NCBI GenBank assembly: GCA_963556495.2
Contig: OY747710.1
Location: 34,331,000 to 34,394,999, forward strand
Origin: Valencia hispanica
Lineage: Eukaryota > Chordata > Actinopteri > Cyprinodontiformes > Valenciidae
Reading direction: 5' to 3'
Length of the DNA: 64,000 nt
The translations under genes and the position numbers were made by a program. Below, one piece after another: positions 20,450-31,352 of the stretch. Numbering within the stretch: position 1 is the stretch's first letter; the number at the start of each line of letters is the position of its first letter. The notes beneath the pieces were generated by a model. The model was not told the origin of the DNA, searched no databases, and was given only the letters and a program-made list of their open reading frames with translations.

Positions 20450-20644
20450 ATGTTAAAAATGACCTGCTACAAGCATCTCTTTCTCTTGCTAATGTTTGTC
20501 CCTTGGATAACAGGAACCACCATTTACAGCTGCAAATACACACATGGTGTGTGCCAGCTTGCAAGAGACTGCTGCGTTTTTGTTTTTGACCAGCTCCATA
20601 CAGTAGCAAACTCTTTTAATCCTGTTGGAGCTAAAGCAGGCTGA
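20450..20644 (+). CDS. Small ORF with signal-peptide-like start and clustered cysteines
   Basis: The 64-residue frame begins MLKMTCYKHLFLLLMFVPW and then ITG, which has the shape of a secretion signal (positive n-region, hydrophobic core, small residues). It continues with YSCKYTHGVCQLARDCC, a C-x6-C-x5-CC cluster, and ends after about 30 further residues without cysteines. The start of this spacing loosely resembles small disulfide-rich secreted peptides such as beta-defensins, but the later cysteines of that family are absent and fish defensin genes have introns. No promoter, splice or conservation evidence. It may be a chance frame. Confidence 0.15.
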   Translation: MLKMTCYKHLFLLLMFVPWITGTTIYSCKYTHGVCQLARDCCVFVFDQLHTVANSFNPVGAKAG

Positions 20645-21292
20645 CTGAACATTCTTCCATGTATGTGATCATGTGGTCCCACTTGAAGTGATGGACCACA
20701 CTGATGTTCTAGATATTATAAAAATGTATTAGATACAAGTTTACAATTAAATTTGTTGCTACTTGATATCTTTAAAATACTAGATAGTGGTTTGACAGTT
20801 GGTGAATAAGTTTCCAATCCAATTTAAAGCTGCCTATTTGTGTTGTGTTACACTGAACACAAATACTGAAAGAATAAAATATTTTATTATTTATTTATTT
20901 ATTGCAACATGAACATAATTTGAAATTCTTTACTTTAGATTTAGATTTATGTTTAAATAATTCTACATCCAAATCTGATGGGGGGATTTAGGATTTTGGG
21001 TTTACATGTACTAAATATTTTAACTTAAAGGGATTGTCCATGTTTTTTTGAGTGAGGTTTTGCGAGGTTCAGCTGGCAGCCTATTCCAACATAATTGTTG
21101 CACCAAATGTTCCCATTACCTCCTGAGTCAACATTACTGTTGCACCAAACGTTCCCATTACCTCCTGAGTACATTTGTTTTTGAAAATGTTTCTTCAGAT
21201 CTATTGATCAGCTGCTATTTTGCTAGCAAGAACAGACACAAATACTAGGACTAGTCTTAAACGCACCTACTGGTTTTGTTTTTAACAACATT
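20645..21292. other. Non-coding sequence with a short tandem duplication
   Basis: Near 21090-21175 a unit containing TGTTGCACCAAA, GTTCCCATTACCTCCTGAGT occurs twice with small differences, giving a ~45-bp local tandem duplication. No gene seen. Confidence 0.5.
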
Positions 21293-21380
21293 ATTCTGCT
21301 TAAGCTGCTGCGCCCGCGACCCGACCCCGGATAAGCGGAAGATGATGGATGGATGGATGGATGGATGGATGGATGGATGA
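21293..21380 (+). mobile_element. Rex3/RTE-type LINE 3' end with (ATGG)n tail
   Basis: The sequence reads CLSCCARDPTPDKRKMMDGW in one frame, then passes into GGAT repeats. This is the C-terminal codons and GATG-repeat tail expected of Rex3-like RTE LINEs. The insert is 5'-truncated to under 100 bp. The family call is from recall of the Rex3 tail structure. Confidence 0.72.
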
Positions 21381-21829
21381 AACATTGTTTTGTGCAAAAT
21401 CAGATCTGTTATTTATATTATTATTATTATTAAATTTATCCATTTCTATACTTTCTTTAAATTAGGTTTTAATAGCAATAATAATAACTGATAATAACGA
21501 CGTATTTTCCTTTGTATTTTTTCAGATTTATTTAAAATTCACTTTTCCTCCATTTTATTGCAAAACTAAGGAAAGACATTAAACAGTTCATCAAAAAGAA
21601 TTAACTTTTACAATATCAAACAGGTGTTGGCTGATATAAAAGGAGGGAATGGTAAACAACTTAAATTTAAGGTATTCTTGACTCATTCACTGAACACTAG
21701 AGATTATTATGAAACAAGGTTAACTGCTTTGTACCTTAAACTGTTGTGTTTAGGGATTAATTTAAAATGGTGATCAATGGGGTGTTCCAAATTTTTAAAC
21801 TACTTTCACTTTCATATGACAGGGACCTC

Positions 21830-22560
21830 TTAACAACTTAAAGGAGTCATGACAATTATAATAATTTTCACTTTTCCATGAGAAAAAATGTATGTTATGA
21901 TTACCTAACGATTATACACTGGCCGGGAACCCGATAGCGTTTGTTTGAAGCGTTTGTTTAGCCTTGGGTTCGTCAACCAGCCCACGTGCACGCGCACTCA
22001 AATACGCAATGTTAAATTTCTGGCCGACTTGACGTCAAGTCGGCGCAGGATTTACCATACATGGACATTGCACACCTATGCTGCAGGAACCCCACCCTGC
22101 TCCTCTCCCCCTCATATTCAGTCGAGCGCCGCCATTACTGAATTCCGATTCGAAGTACGAACTCGAGCTCTGTTTGGAAAAAGGGGCCATTCCAACAATC
22201 AGAGACTTGCCTGCAACTGAAACGGTAAGGCCATGTTTTTATTGCTCTACTGTGTGTAACAAACAGCAGCTAACTGCTAATGTGGCTATTGTGTGCTAGC
22301 GGGAGTAGTAGCTTCGAGGACAACACGGGTAAGGGCTGCTACTTTGTAAACAACAAATGACCTAGAATGCCACCAATCAACGCGCCCCTCATTTGCATTA
22401 TTACAATGACCGTCCACGACAGCCAAAATCAGATCTCGTGAGACAATTATGCCTTCAGAAATAAGGGTCAGAGGAGCTCTGTGTTTATTTTTTTCCCTTT
22501 TTTTCAACTTTTATATTTTAAAAGGGCCTGAAAGACTATAATAGAGCGTGGGTATCCAAG
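21830..22560. mobile_element. Unidentified CpG-richer island, likely DNA-transposon remnant
   Basis: Positions 21920-22450 are richer in CpG than the flanks, contain a perfect palindrome TTGACGTCAA, and end an open frame at a consensus donor GTAAGG (22225) after ELCLEKGAIPTIRDLPATET. An exon-like frame with donor inside an isolated CpG-rich island is typical of DNA transposon 5' regions in fish. The GAIPTI string is weakly like the end of THAP domains, but the Cys/His residues of a THAP finger are not evident. Boundaries are not determined. Confidence 0.3.
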
Positions 22561-23809
22561 TTAATACTAGGTTATGACTCCGTTAAACTTATTTTTCTGA
22601 GGCTACATTTTATTTAATGTAATATATATTAATTACTAGAAAGCAAGGTTGAACATATTATCTTTATTTCCAGCAATGCACCAGTGCCAACAGGGTGAAG
22701 TCAGTTAACTAACCATAAATAAAAACAATTCACCTAGCTGTCACCTCCTGACTGAGGTAACCTGCCACTCTATTCAGCCAAATGACTCGCCTCTGTGAAA
22801 AAGCATCACAATAACCGAGGCATTGTGCTTCAAAGGCAGCGACAATGGCCATCCTACAGCCGTGCCCTATTTGTGAATGAGAGTGTCATCACCTGTGCGT
22901 GTGCTTTGCTGGTTTTGTTCATCCCGTCACACTACACTTGGCTCCTGGTGTTGGTAGTAATCAATACAGGCCTACCATCACCTACTGTTACCCGCCTCCC
23001 ATACTGCCTGTTTTGTCCCCAACTTAATAATGAATTACATCCCCCTTTGAATCCAGTGGAGACTCTCTTTGTAGCCTGTAATGACACACACCCATTCATA
23101 AATGAATAAAGTGCTTTAAAACAAACTTTAAAGGCCCAACATATATACAACTATGCTTGCTAACATAAACAGTTATTTTCAAATACTGATATGTATGCAA
23201 AAGCATATGATTATGCACTGTTGAAGGGTTGATTTTTACAAAACACTATTTTTGGCATATAGACACACTGCTCAGCCAGCCAACATTAAGGCTAACGTTT
23301 CTATTGCATGTGCTAATCATTGATCAATAATTCAGAGGCCTCTCTCATCTTGAAGAGTTCCTGGCTTCCTGAAACATATGGCAGCTGTATGTGTAGCTGT
23401 GTGTAGGTGTGTGTGTGCAAGAGTGCACCCTCCTCTGACATCTTTATCTACTGTTCAGATTACTAAGTCCTTATCATAGAGGCCTCTGTGCTGTAATGTC
23501 TAACCAGCAAAGGGAAAGAACTTAGTTTTAAGTTTTTTTTTCTTCTATTTTTTTTGCTTGACTTTTGTTCCTCTCTGTCTCAAACGTTGTACCATCTGAA
23601 GATGGAATGTCCAATGGAAGCTAAACAGCCATCCCAGTAATTTGCAGTGTAAGTCGACATGATGGTTATCTCAGTCCAGGGCATCTTTCATTTCCTCCAA
23701 ACCACGTTTTGCGTCAATTCAGGCCGCTGTTATCTTCTCACTGGGTCTTTTGGTAATTTGGCCAGCCATGGCTGGCAGGCTGTAAAGGTTTCTTGGTCCA
23801 CCCTCACTG

Positions 23810-23811
<2 letters not shown>
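22561..23811. other. Non-coding sequence
   Basis: No gene recognised. The 104-residue frame at 22795-23109 lacks motifs. Confidence 0.45.

Positions 23812-23848
<37 letters not shown>
23812..23848. repeat. (TA)n microsatellite
   Basis: About 18 AT units directly abut the Tc1 fragment that follows, suggesting growth from its TA target site. Confidence 0.92.
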
Positions 23849-23851
<3 letters not shown>

Positions 23852-24115
23852 ATGAATTAGGGGTCTGTAATTTTCATCATAGGTACATTTCAACTGTGAG
23901 AGACAGAGTGAGGAAAATAAAACAGGAAATCATACTGTGTGATTTTTAAAAGAAGAATTCTGGCCCCCACAGACTTGATACATCTTTGAGGAGCTCTTGT
24001 ATGCGCCTCTCCTTACCTGTATTAATAACACCTCTTTAAACTCATTATCTGTATAAAATACACACATCTACACCTTCAGTCAGACTCCAACCTCCACCAT
24101 GGCCAAGATTGTGAA
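23849..24115 (+). mobile_element. Tc1-type transposon fragment, 5' part
   Basis: The terminal region contains GGTCTGTAATTTTCATCATA and CAACTGTGAGAGACAG. A leader follows (CTGTATTAATAACACC, TTATCTGTATAAAATACAC), then CCACCATGGCCAAGAT with the transposase start codon at 24099-24101. All parts match the minus-strand copy at 43560-45097. It is cut off after a few codons by a (TG)n repeat, so no transposase remains. Confidence 0.85.
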
Positions 24116-24116
24116 G

Positions 24117-24164
24117 CGTGTGTGTGCGTGCCTGCATGTGTGTGTGTGTGTGTGTGTGTGTGTA
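24117..24164. repeat. (TG)n microsatellite
   Basis: An interrupted GT repeat replaces the rest of the Tc1 copy. Confidence 0.9.
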
Positions 24165-25914
24165 TAAGAGCAAGCAGAAGAAACACAGTTTGTCACTGTA
24201 AACATATTTGAGGTGTTTTTTACTCACTCAATGTTATTCCGCTCTCCTTTAGCCTCCATAGAATAGTAAATGGTGCTCACATTCATGCAATGGTATTCAA
24301 ATGCAATGTAGGCAACTTGGATTTCAGTGGCTTGGCCAAGAGTGACAGCGGAAGAAGGTGGACCCCCAACTTTCCAACTGTAAAATATTTTTCATACAGA
24401 CAATGTAATATGCAGCTAATAGCCACCATCATAATCAATTGTTTGTCTCCACCAGACGAGCAGCAGCGCAAATCGGACACGTCCCAGAAGCGAAATGTCG
24501 CAGCCCTCTGCTAAATTTATTATATTTTTATTTAATATATTTTCCAGTCTGTCAGTGGGTCTCATCTGTTGGCTTTCATCACTGTGAATCTGTGAAATTA
24601 AATTTCAAAGGAAGACTACTCTTATTAGCTAAGTTAGATTAAACAGTACAACATGGAGGTGCAAGTTCAGAACTACTTTTTCTAAATTTTCAAGGTTCAG
24701 TTGTACTTGTATCATCAGGTATTGAAATAAATAAAGATTTTAAAAAGAACACATGGTTTATGATTTACAATGACCATTAAATTGCAACGTTGTTTTTTTG
24801 TTTGTTTTTAAATGACTCGAAATGACTTGAAATTCAAAGTTTAAGACTTGGAACTTGACTTGAAACTTGCCTGCCTTTATTTGAGTCTTGACTCTTACTT
24901 AAGACTTGACTCGAGACTTGAGGATAACGACTAGAGACTTAGTTTAGACTTGCAAAGCAATGACTTGGTCCCACCTCTGTATAATACATATCTATATATA
25001 TATAAACAAATGTTTGTTTTAGAGCTTTGTCCTCTAAACCCGAGTGCAGATACACCCAAGCTCAGATACCCGGGAACAGTTCTTATGTTGTATGGTTCTG
25101 TCTGAGTGCATCCAGCTTTTGACTGTTGAAGAATGACTCTCCTCTGGTATGCTGTGCACATGATAAATAGGAAGAGCTGCTCTTAGAAGTTCAGAGGAGA
25201 TGCAACCATGACCCCACTGTTCTCCCATAGTACTACTGTGCGGGTTTTGTCCCAAAACAAACAACTATTAGCAATTAGTTGCAAATGTTTAATGGGAGGA
25301 TTGATAGGTGGAAAGACACAAGAGCAGAATACAACAGCTTAAAGAAACTGAACAATCATGAGGTTAAAAATATGTCATTTTTAATCTGATATGCTCTATA
25401 TAACCTATGTTAAACAATGTCAGTAGTGACAGGTCATGAATAATTAGTTCAGATAATGTTATAAGGGGATAATCCCTAAACTCCTAATGTGATCCCTTGG
25501 ATCAGTGAATAAACTGCGCAACAGGAGACAAAGAGAGAGTAAAAGACAAACACAATAAAATGAGAAGAAAAAAAGATGGAGAGAAACCTTGCTATGACAG
25601 TTAATCTCATCGTTAGTTAATTTATTTATTTCCCACCCTTGCTTACCCCGCTCTACTCAGGGTAATTCTAATGAAGAGCTCTCCAATGACTTAAGTTAGA
25701 GTGAAGTAAATTGAGTTTGGTGCTACATGGCTGCACTTCCTGCCTCAATGCCTTCCTATGTTCTCCTCTAAATTTAAACCTGAGGATCAGAGTGCAAAAT
25801 TAAACCAAACAGAAACACCAAGGAGGAAATAAAAACAGACAAAGTGTGGAAGATGTGATGAGAAAAAATTGAACAAGAGAGCATGAGAAGACGTGACAAA
25901 CACTGAGAAACAGA
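24165..25914. other. Non-coding sequence with a local degenerate repeat
   Basis: Positions 24815-24965 hold a degenerate tandem of GACTTG/ACTTGAAACTTG units, about 150 bp. No gene seen. Confidence 0.5.
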
Positions 25915-26155
25915 CATGTGTAAGGGGCTGGGGGCCCTCATATCAGGCCCGTCATCCCCGTTGGCCTAGGACTGTAATTAGATTTGGCAGCAACCCCATA
26001 ATGATAAATGCCGATGATGAATGGAAATGCAAATGTGTGTGAAGTAGCCCCAGCCATCAAAGGGGGAATATCATTAACACTGTCCTCTTGTCAAATCGAT
26101 CATTGTCAGTAGTGCCTCCATGCATCCGCCATGTCCCACCAGCTACAGAGGGGTA
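25915..26155. promoter_or_regulatory. Probable conserved non-coding element
   Basis: GC-balanced unique sequence in AT-rich DNA contains CTGTAATTAGATTTGGCAGC, CCATAATGATAAATGCC, GGAAATGCAAATGTG (octamer) and CAAATCGATCATTGTCA. The mix of TAATTA, octamer and ATCGAT/ATTGTC-type (SOX-like) sites without an open frame is enhancer-like. Inference only. Confidence 0.3.
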
Positions 26156-26789
26156 GTTCAGGAGTTAAGGAGGAGGCTCTGCTGAGAGTGATGAAGAGGA
26201 AATTGAAGCAAAAAGATAATTAGAGGCCAAGAATTATCCCTGTTAAACTGTTTTACATATTTGATTTTTATTGTAAATACATGCCATAGAAAAATACTAA
26301 GGCATTTATTCTTAATGCAACACAACATAAACTGACATGCTGTAGCCACAACCATCCAAGTTTGATGTTAGGTAGTGTTACATTTTAGCTACCTAACATG
26401 CTCAAAAGAACATAATGTTCTAATCTTTATCCCTTAATGTATCCAAGTTTCCCAAGATGGCCAAATATTTGCCTACTGATTTCTAATAATCTATGAAGGG
26501 TTGTGGGTATTTTTGTCACCTGACTGACTAATGACACTAATTGCTTTACTTTACTGTAATCTGCACTGGTATCAAAATACCAATGTGAAATTTGGACCTA
26601 GTGGGAAAAGCAACTACTTAATTAAACCTAGATATCTTTTTTGGGCCTAAATATGAAATGTTTTGATCTGTAGGGCTATAAAGGTATTGACCTGTGAATT
26701 TGTTATTAAGCATACTAATAAAAAACATTTTGCTGTATTTTTTAAATATTATTTTTAGTTTATTATTAGTTTTATTTTTCATATAGCAC
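26156..26789. other. AT-rich, no feature
   Basis: Nothing supportable seen. Confidence 0.4.
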
Positions 26790-27380
26790 AATAGTGCTAA
26801 GTTTCCACTAAGCGGTCCAATCCGGCTCGGTCCAAGATTCAGTTCAAACAGAAGAGGCTCTCTTCTGAAGAGGGTAGCGGCGGCTGGCTACACTGTGTGT
26901 CTGTTACAGAGTTTAAATACCCGGCCACTGGAAAATTACAACCAGATAAATGTTGGTTCAACACCAGGCCTGTCCCTGACAGGGAGGTCTCCTGCGAACA
27001 ACAGACGAAAACGGAGGTGCTATAGGTGGTGAGGTGCTGGGGTGCAGGGTTAGCAAGTGAAGGCTAAACCTCCCGGTCTAGCTTAGCTAGCGCGAAGCTA
27101 GAGGGTAGGTAGCAACTCACAACTGAGTGCTCACCCTGCCTTCTTGTTTCGTCTGAGGTTTTTGACAACATTTCACAACCACCTGTTCATGTCTCATATT
27201 GAATCCCCACTCAGAACCGCGGTCAAGGGGGTGGACACTTGAGTCAAGCCAGCTGACGCTAGCGTTCTTCTAAAGATTAGCTTCGGGCATACATAGTATA
27301 TTATGGTAATAGAGCATTGGAACGGCCTTGCTGGTGAAAACAATGAAATGAAGAGGAAGCGAGAGGCTTAACCATAAAAA
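26790..27380. mobile_element. CpG-richer island, likely transposon remnant
   Basis: It begins with TTTCCACTAAGCGGTCC and CGGCTCGGTCC, a type of end seen in fish DNA transposons, and contains CpG-rich and CTAGCTTAGCTAGCGCGAAG palindromic sequence. I cannot find the opposite end or a transposase, so family and limits are uncertain. A host CpG island is an alternative. Confidence 0.3.
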
Positions 27381-27599
27381 TTTTTTTTCTTTTTGACCTA
27401 CCTACCTACTACTTTCCCATACTATTTCCAGAATAAATATGTTACTCTAAATTTTTGAAGAAACAAGTCAAATACCTGGTAATGCCTATCCAGGATAGGC
27501 ACTTGTGTCACTTTCAGGAATATATTTGTCCAAAATGCTAAAAGGTGACAACAAATTCTCTGTAGATTATGTTAAAGGCTCATCTATACTGTAACCACA

Positions 27600-27775
27600 T
27601 ATTTCCACATACTCTGTGTGGAAATAAATAAATGTGGAAATAAATAATTAAATAAATGTGGAAAAAAATGTGCAAATAAATAAATACTCTTTTAATTTAT
27701 TCCCACATTTATTTATTTATTTTCAATTGTATTTACCCATTTATTTATTTATTTATTTATTTACACATTTATTGT
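27600..27775. repeat. AT-rich foldback of TAAA/TTTA repeats
   Basis: GTGGAAATAAATAAATGTGG-type units (27617-27662) are followed after about 40 bp by their inverted counterparts (CCCACATTTATTTATTTATT, 27703-27770). The arms could pair into a stem. TGGCAGGGACAGTCC follows at 27782, a string often seen beside this repeat in fish. Confidence 0.65.
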
Positions 27776-27800
27776 CAATTTTGGCAGGGACAGTCCATCC

Positions 27801-29366
27801 ATTTGTAACTTTACTATAATTATGAAGATTGGTACTGAATTTGTCTATCCAGATAGAAGTCTATACAAAATGTGACCAGAGTTTCCATCACCTCTTGCTG
27901 ACTAGGTGTTTTCTCTGGAAATGTCTTCTTATCTGACCTCGTGCTTCACTGTTTTAATATTTTTCCTGTCTGTACATGTGCCTCACTCAGGAAAGAAGTG
28001 CTTCAACAGACATCTGCTTTCCCCCCCCTTTTCCTCTCCAACCTAAAGGCAATAACAAGATTGACCTCTGAGTCGCAGTCACGATCCAATTACCTGCTCA
28101 AGGACAAGCCTGTAAGTTATACTGGAGGAAAATCTCACACAGTAGCAGAAAGCAAAACAAAAATACAGAGATAATAATAATATCAAAAAGTTAAATGGTG
28201 CAGCAGTAATCATACTCTGTCAAAATGTTTTTACATTGGACAGCTTTTCCCTCTAATAATGAGGTAAATGTCTACCAAGTAGCCCTTATTCATGTCTGCT
28301 ACTGTTTTGTTTGCATGTGTTTACCTCCAAACACTTAGACGAATGTTTAATTGAGACATGGAGGTGGTGGGGGTAAATCAGTGAAGCGAGCAGCAGTGTC
28401 TTTTACAGGGGTTGCATGAGCCAGGGCAGCTTTGTCTGACACCTTGAACTAAATTATTGAAAGGGGGAATGGGGGGGGGGGATAAAGACGCTAAGAGGAG
28501 GACACTGTGACATTAGTATTTGTTGTTGTGGGTGCTGCTCACACAAGTCCATATCTATGCTGACTGTGTATAGACACAGGTTTGTGTGCATGCATGAGTT
28601 ATTTGAAGAAAAGGGAAAACTGTGATTACAAGTAAATCAAAAATACAGTAGATAGGAAGATTTTATTAAAAATGTATAGTGTTTTATACTGCTTTATTCT
28701 TAAATTGGCCAAGTGATTATACAAATACCTGTTTACAAACTTGAAAAAACCAAGTATTATCACTCTATGCACCTCGCATCATTAAAATCAACATGAAAAC
28801 ACATCCGGATTATACATGCCTTAAAAACTCAACTTTAAGTGGCTGTTAAAGTTGGAATCTCAGTGGTATCCTCTTCCTCGTTTGACCCAGACACTGCAGT
28901 AAAAAGGGACCTCTACGTCCTAATCAAATCACTCATTAACTATTTAGTGGATCAAAAGTTCAGTGGACCATTGTCTCTGAGTCAAGCATCTATAGCGGCA
29001 AATCCACTTGAATTAAACACGTACATATTAATGCAAATATCAACCTGAGCAGGCAAACACATGATGTCTGGAGCCATAGATGGGTACACAGTGTGAATAC
29101 ACTGACAAAGAGAGACACGCAGACTTTGATGAAGCCAAATTGGAATACAAGTCTGGGGGTGGTTGGCTGGTGTGCCGCTTATAAATAATTTGTTGTTCAA
29201 GAGACTCTGCTTACAACCGTCTGTCAGCAACTAAAGGGTCATGTGGGCAACTAGCATGAGAGCAGATCGCCGTCAGTCAACCTAAACCTGAAACCAAGAC
29301 ACCCCGGCCCAACATCTTTTTAGGCCTGCAAATTATGTTGCACAACAGATAAATAAGTTATTGAAT
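27801..29366. other. Non-coding sequence
   Basis: No recognisable gene. A good donor (CCTGTAAGTTA, near 28109) follows the open frame 27941-28174, but no matching acceptor or motif supports an exon. A G10 run is near 28472. Confidence 0.45.
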
Positions 29367-30183
29367 ACATACATTGTTGTGCAAAACTATGTACATCTTT
29401 CTCCTTTTGTTTTGCATTTTGTCACCTTATAACCACAGTCTTCAATGTATTTTACTGGGATTCTGTGTGACCAGCCAACACAAAATGTCTAACTGTGAAT
29501 CTAAGGTAGGTGACACTTTCATTCATCCATTGACTATAATCCTGTATCTCATTAGGTGAGATGCATTGTACACCCTGGACAGGTCCCCAGTCCATTGCAA
29601 AACAATAAGTTTTTTTTATCTTATTGCAAATAAAAAGAAAAATAAAGTGTGGCATGCAATTGAAGCTCTTTGTCAAATTCTATGAAATTGCAAGTCGTTC
29701 ATACAGTATCTCTGCCAGAGGTGCACATCGGTGAAGTTATTTTTCCTCTTTATTTTTGCAAAATTGCTCAAACTCAGTCACACTGCATGGAGAGCAACAG
29801 AGATTATAAATACCCAACTCTTGACCCAAGTTTTTGCTCGAATTTAGGTCTTGACCCTATAAAAGCATAGGTTTTCTTCCATGGTTCCTCTGTATTTACT
29901 CCCTGTCTTGTTGAGAAGAAGCATTCCCACAGCATGATGCTGCCAACACTGTGTGGTGTAATGTGTGTGTATGGGGGTGTGTAATTAGGTTTGAAAGGGG
30001 TTTATCAGATTAAAGAATATATCAGATTAAAAAGGCCTGGTTGAAAAATGGATGTCCTGTATTTTAGATTTTTGTTTTTAATAGATTTTGAAAACCATGT
30101 GTTATTTTTCTTACAGTTTGTCACATAAAATCACTATAAAATACATGAAGATTTGTGGTGGTAATTCGACAAAACACACAATA
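29367..30183 (-). mobile_element. Tc1-type transposon, decayed
   Basis: The left terminal region has TTTTGTCACCTTATAACCAC and TTCAATGTATTTTACTGGGA; the right one, inverted, has TTTGTCACATAAAATCACTA and ATAAAATACATGAAG. Between them are minus-strand transposase relics such as the reverse complements of GAGAAGAAGCATTCCCACAG (near 29910) and TTGCTCAAACTCAGTCACAC (near 29765). Large parts of the gene are deleted and no catalytic triad survives. Same family as the copies at 45645, 55612 and 57835. Confidence 0.75.
29518..29602 (-). mobile_element. RTE-type tail inside the Tc1 copy (probable)
   Basis: TTCATCCATTGACTATA and CACCCTGGACAGGTCCCCAG-type sequence match parts of the tail family at 36262-36363 and 47942-48070. 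It interrupts the left Tc1 terminal region. Limits approximate. Confidence 0.45.
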
Positions 30184-31049
30184 AAAAAAGATCAACGTCA
30201 TTTGCAGGGCATTCTAAGAATATATTTGTTCATTGAGGTTGCCTGTAAATCCTTTATTTGAAATCATTTTTTGTCCATAAGCTTGGCCATCATTTGTGAA
30301 GGGTGGCACCTGCCCACATCAGAGAACACCCTTGGAGAAATAAAGTCATGTCCTTTGAATTTCTACTGTTACAGAGCAAAGGGTTGTCTCTGGACACAGG
30401 ACTGTATGCATCTCACTGTCAGATATAATTTAAACCAAGCTGACAAGGTCCACAGTGAAGTCTCCTCAGTCAACTGTCCAGTCATATGGGGATTTGTGGT
30501 GTGTGTTTGCGTGATCCAAGAGCAAGGTGAAACATTTCTGACACAGCAGAGGGTCGAGAGCCATAGGCACCCTTGTTCTGCTGTCTTTCTGGTCTTCTAA
30601 GACAGAACTTCTTGAGGGGACTTTCTGATGCACCAATACACTCTGTAAATCTTTTATGGATGGGTGTCCATTGAGGTTTACTGCACTGTGTCCTAAGGAC
30701 ATTGCCTCAAGCTAAACACTCCCTTACTCTAGGTGTCTAACAATGGTTTTTCTTGTTTGCCAGCCCCAGAAGAATGCCCTGTAATGGAAAAGACTCACAC
30801 CTGAAAGACCAAAGAAAAATGTGAAAAAACATCGAGGGAACTTAAGAAGACATGAAAGTCCATTTGTCATTTCCAATTACAGACCATGTACCAACGACGA
30901 TGACCGCTGTTTTTTAGGTTTTAGTCATGACTTATGTATAAATGTTGCTACTGTATGTGCCTCTAACCCCAGAGAAAACTTTTCTATGGGAGTTTTCTTA
31001 TTTTTAAGTCCCTTGACAAGAGTATCTTTGTCACATCAGTACAACTGCA
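30184..31049. other. Unassigned sequence
   Basis: Open frames of 78-109 residues on both strands lack motifs. The text around 30310-30700 has near-coding base composition and could be a decayed element or pseudogene, but I cannot identify it. Confidence 0.35.
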
Positions 31050-31352
31050 TCATTTGAATTAGAATATTAAGTTAATGTACTGCAGTGATTCATTTTAGAA
31101 AGTGACTCAAACACTATATTGATTCCTTATACACAGAGTAATATATTTAAATTAGGAAATTTTGATGATTATACTTAAAATCTGATGTGTGAAAAGGTCT
31201 CTTACACTCGTCACAATGATGTTATGTCACAAAAGTTCATTACTAAGGAATCTGTTTGTGAACATGGTGCTTTGTCCAAACATGTTCAGGGACAATTCAG
31301 TGGAAGGAGGAAGTGTGGTAGAAAAAGGTGGACAAGCAACAAACAAAGCAAC
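31050..31352 (+). mobile_element. Second Tc1/mariner family, 5' fragment
   Basis: A terminal-region sequence (TTGAATTAGAATATTAAGTT, ACACAGAGTAATATATTTAA, TTTTGATGATTATA) leads into a transposase relic, GGAAGGAGGAAGTGTGGTAG and AAAGGTGGACAAGCAACA. The same terminal region occurs reversed at 60270-60612. It is truncated on the right; no catalytic residues remain. Confidence 0.6.

Noticed and set aside
20450..20644. Idea that the small ORF is a beta-defensin
   Set aside because: Later cysteines of the six-cysteine pattern are missing and the gene structure does not fit.
30271..30702. Overlapping 109- and 78-residue frames on opposite strands
   Set aside because: Neither has a motif; kept only as unassigned sequence.
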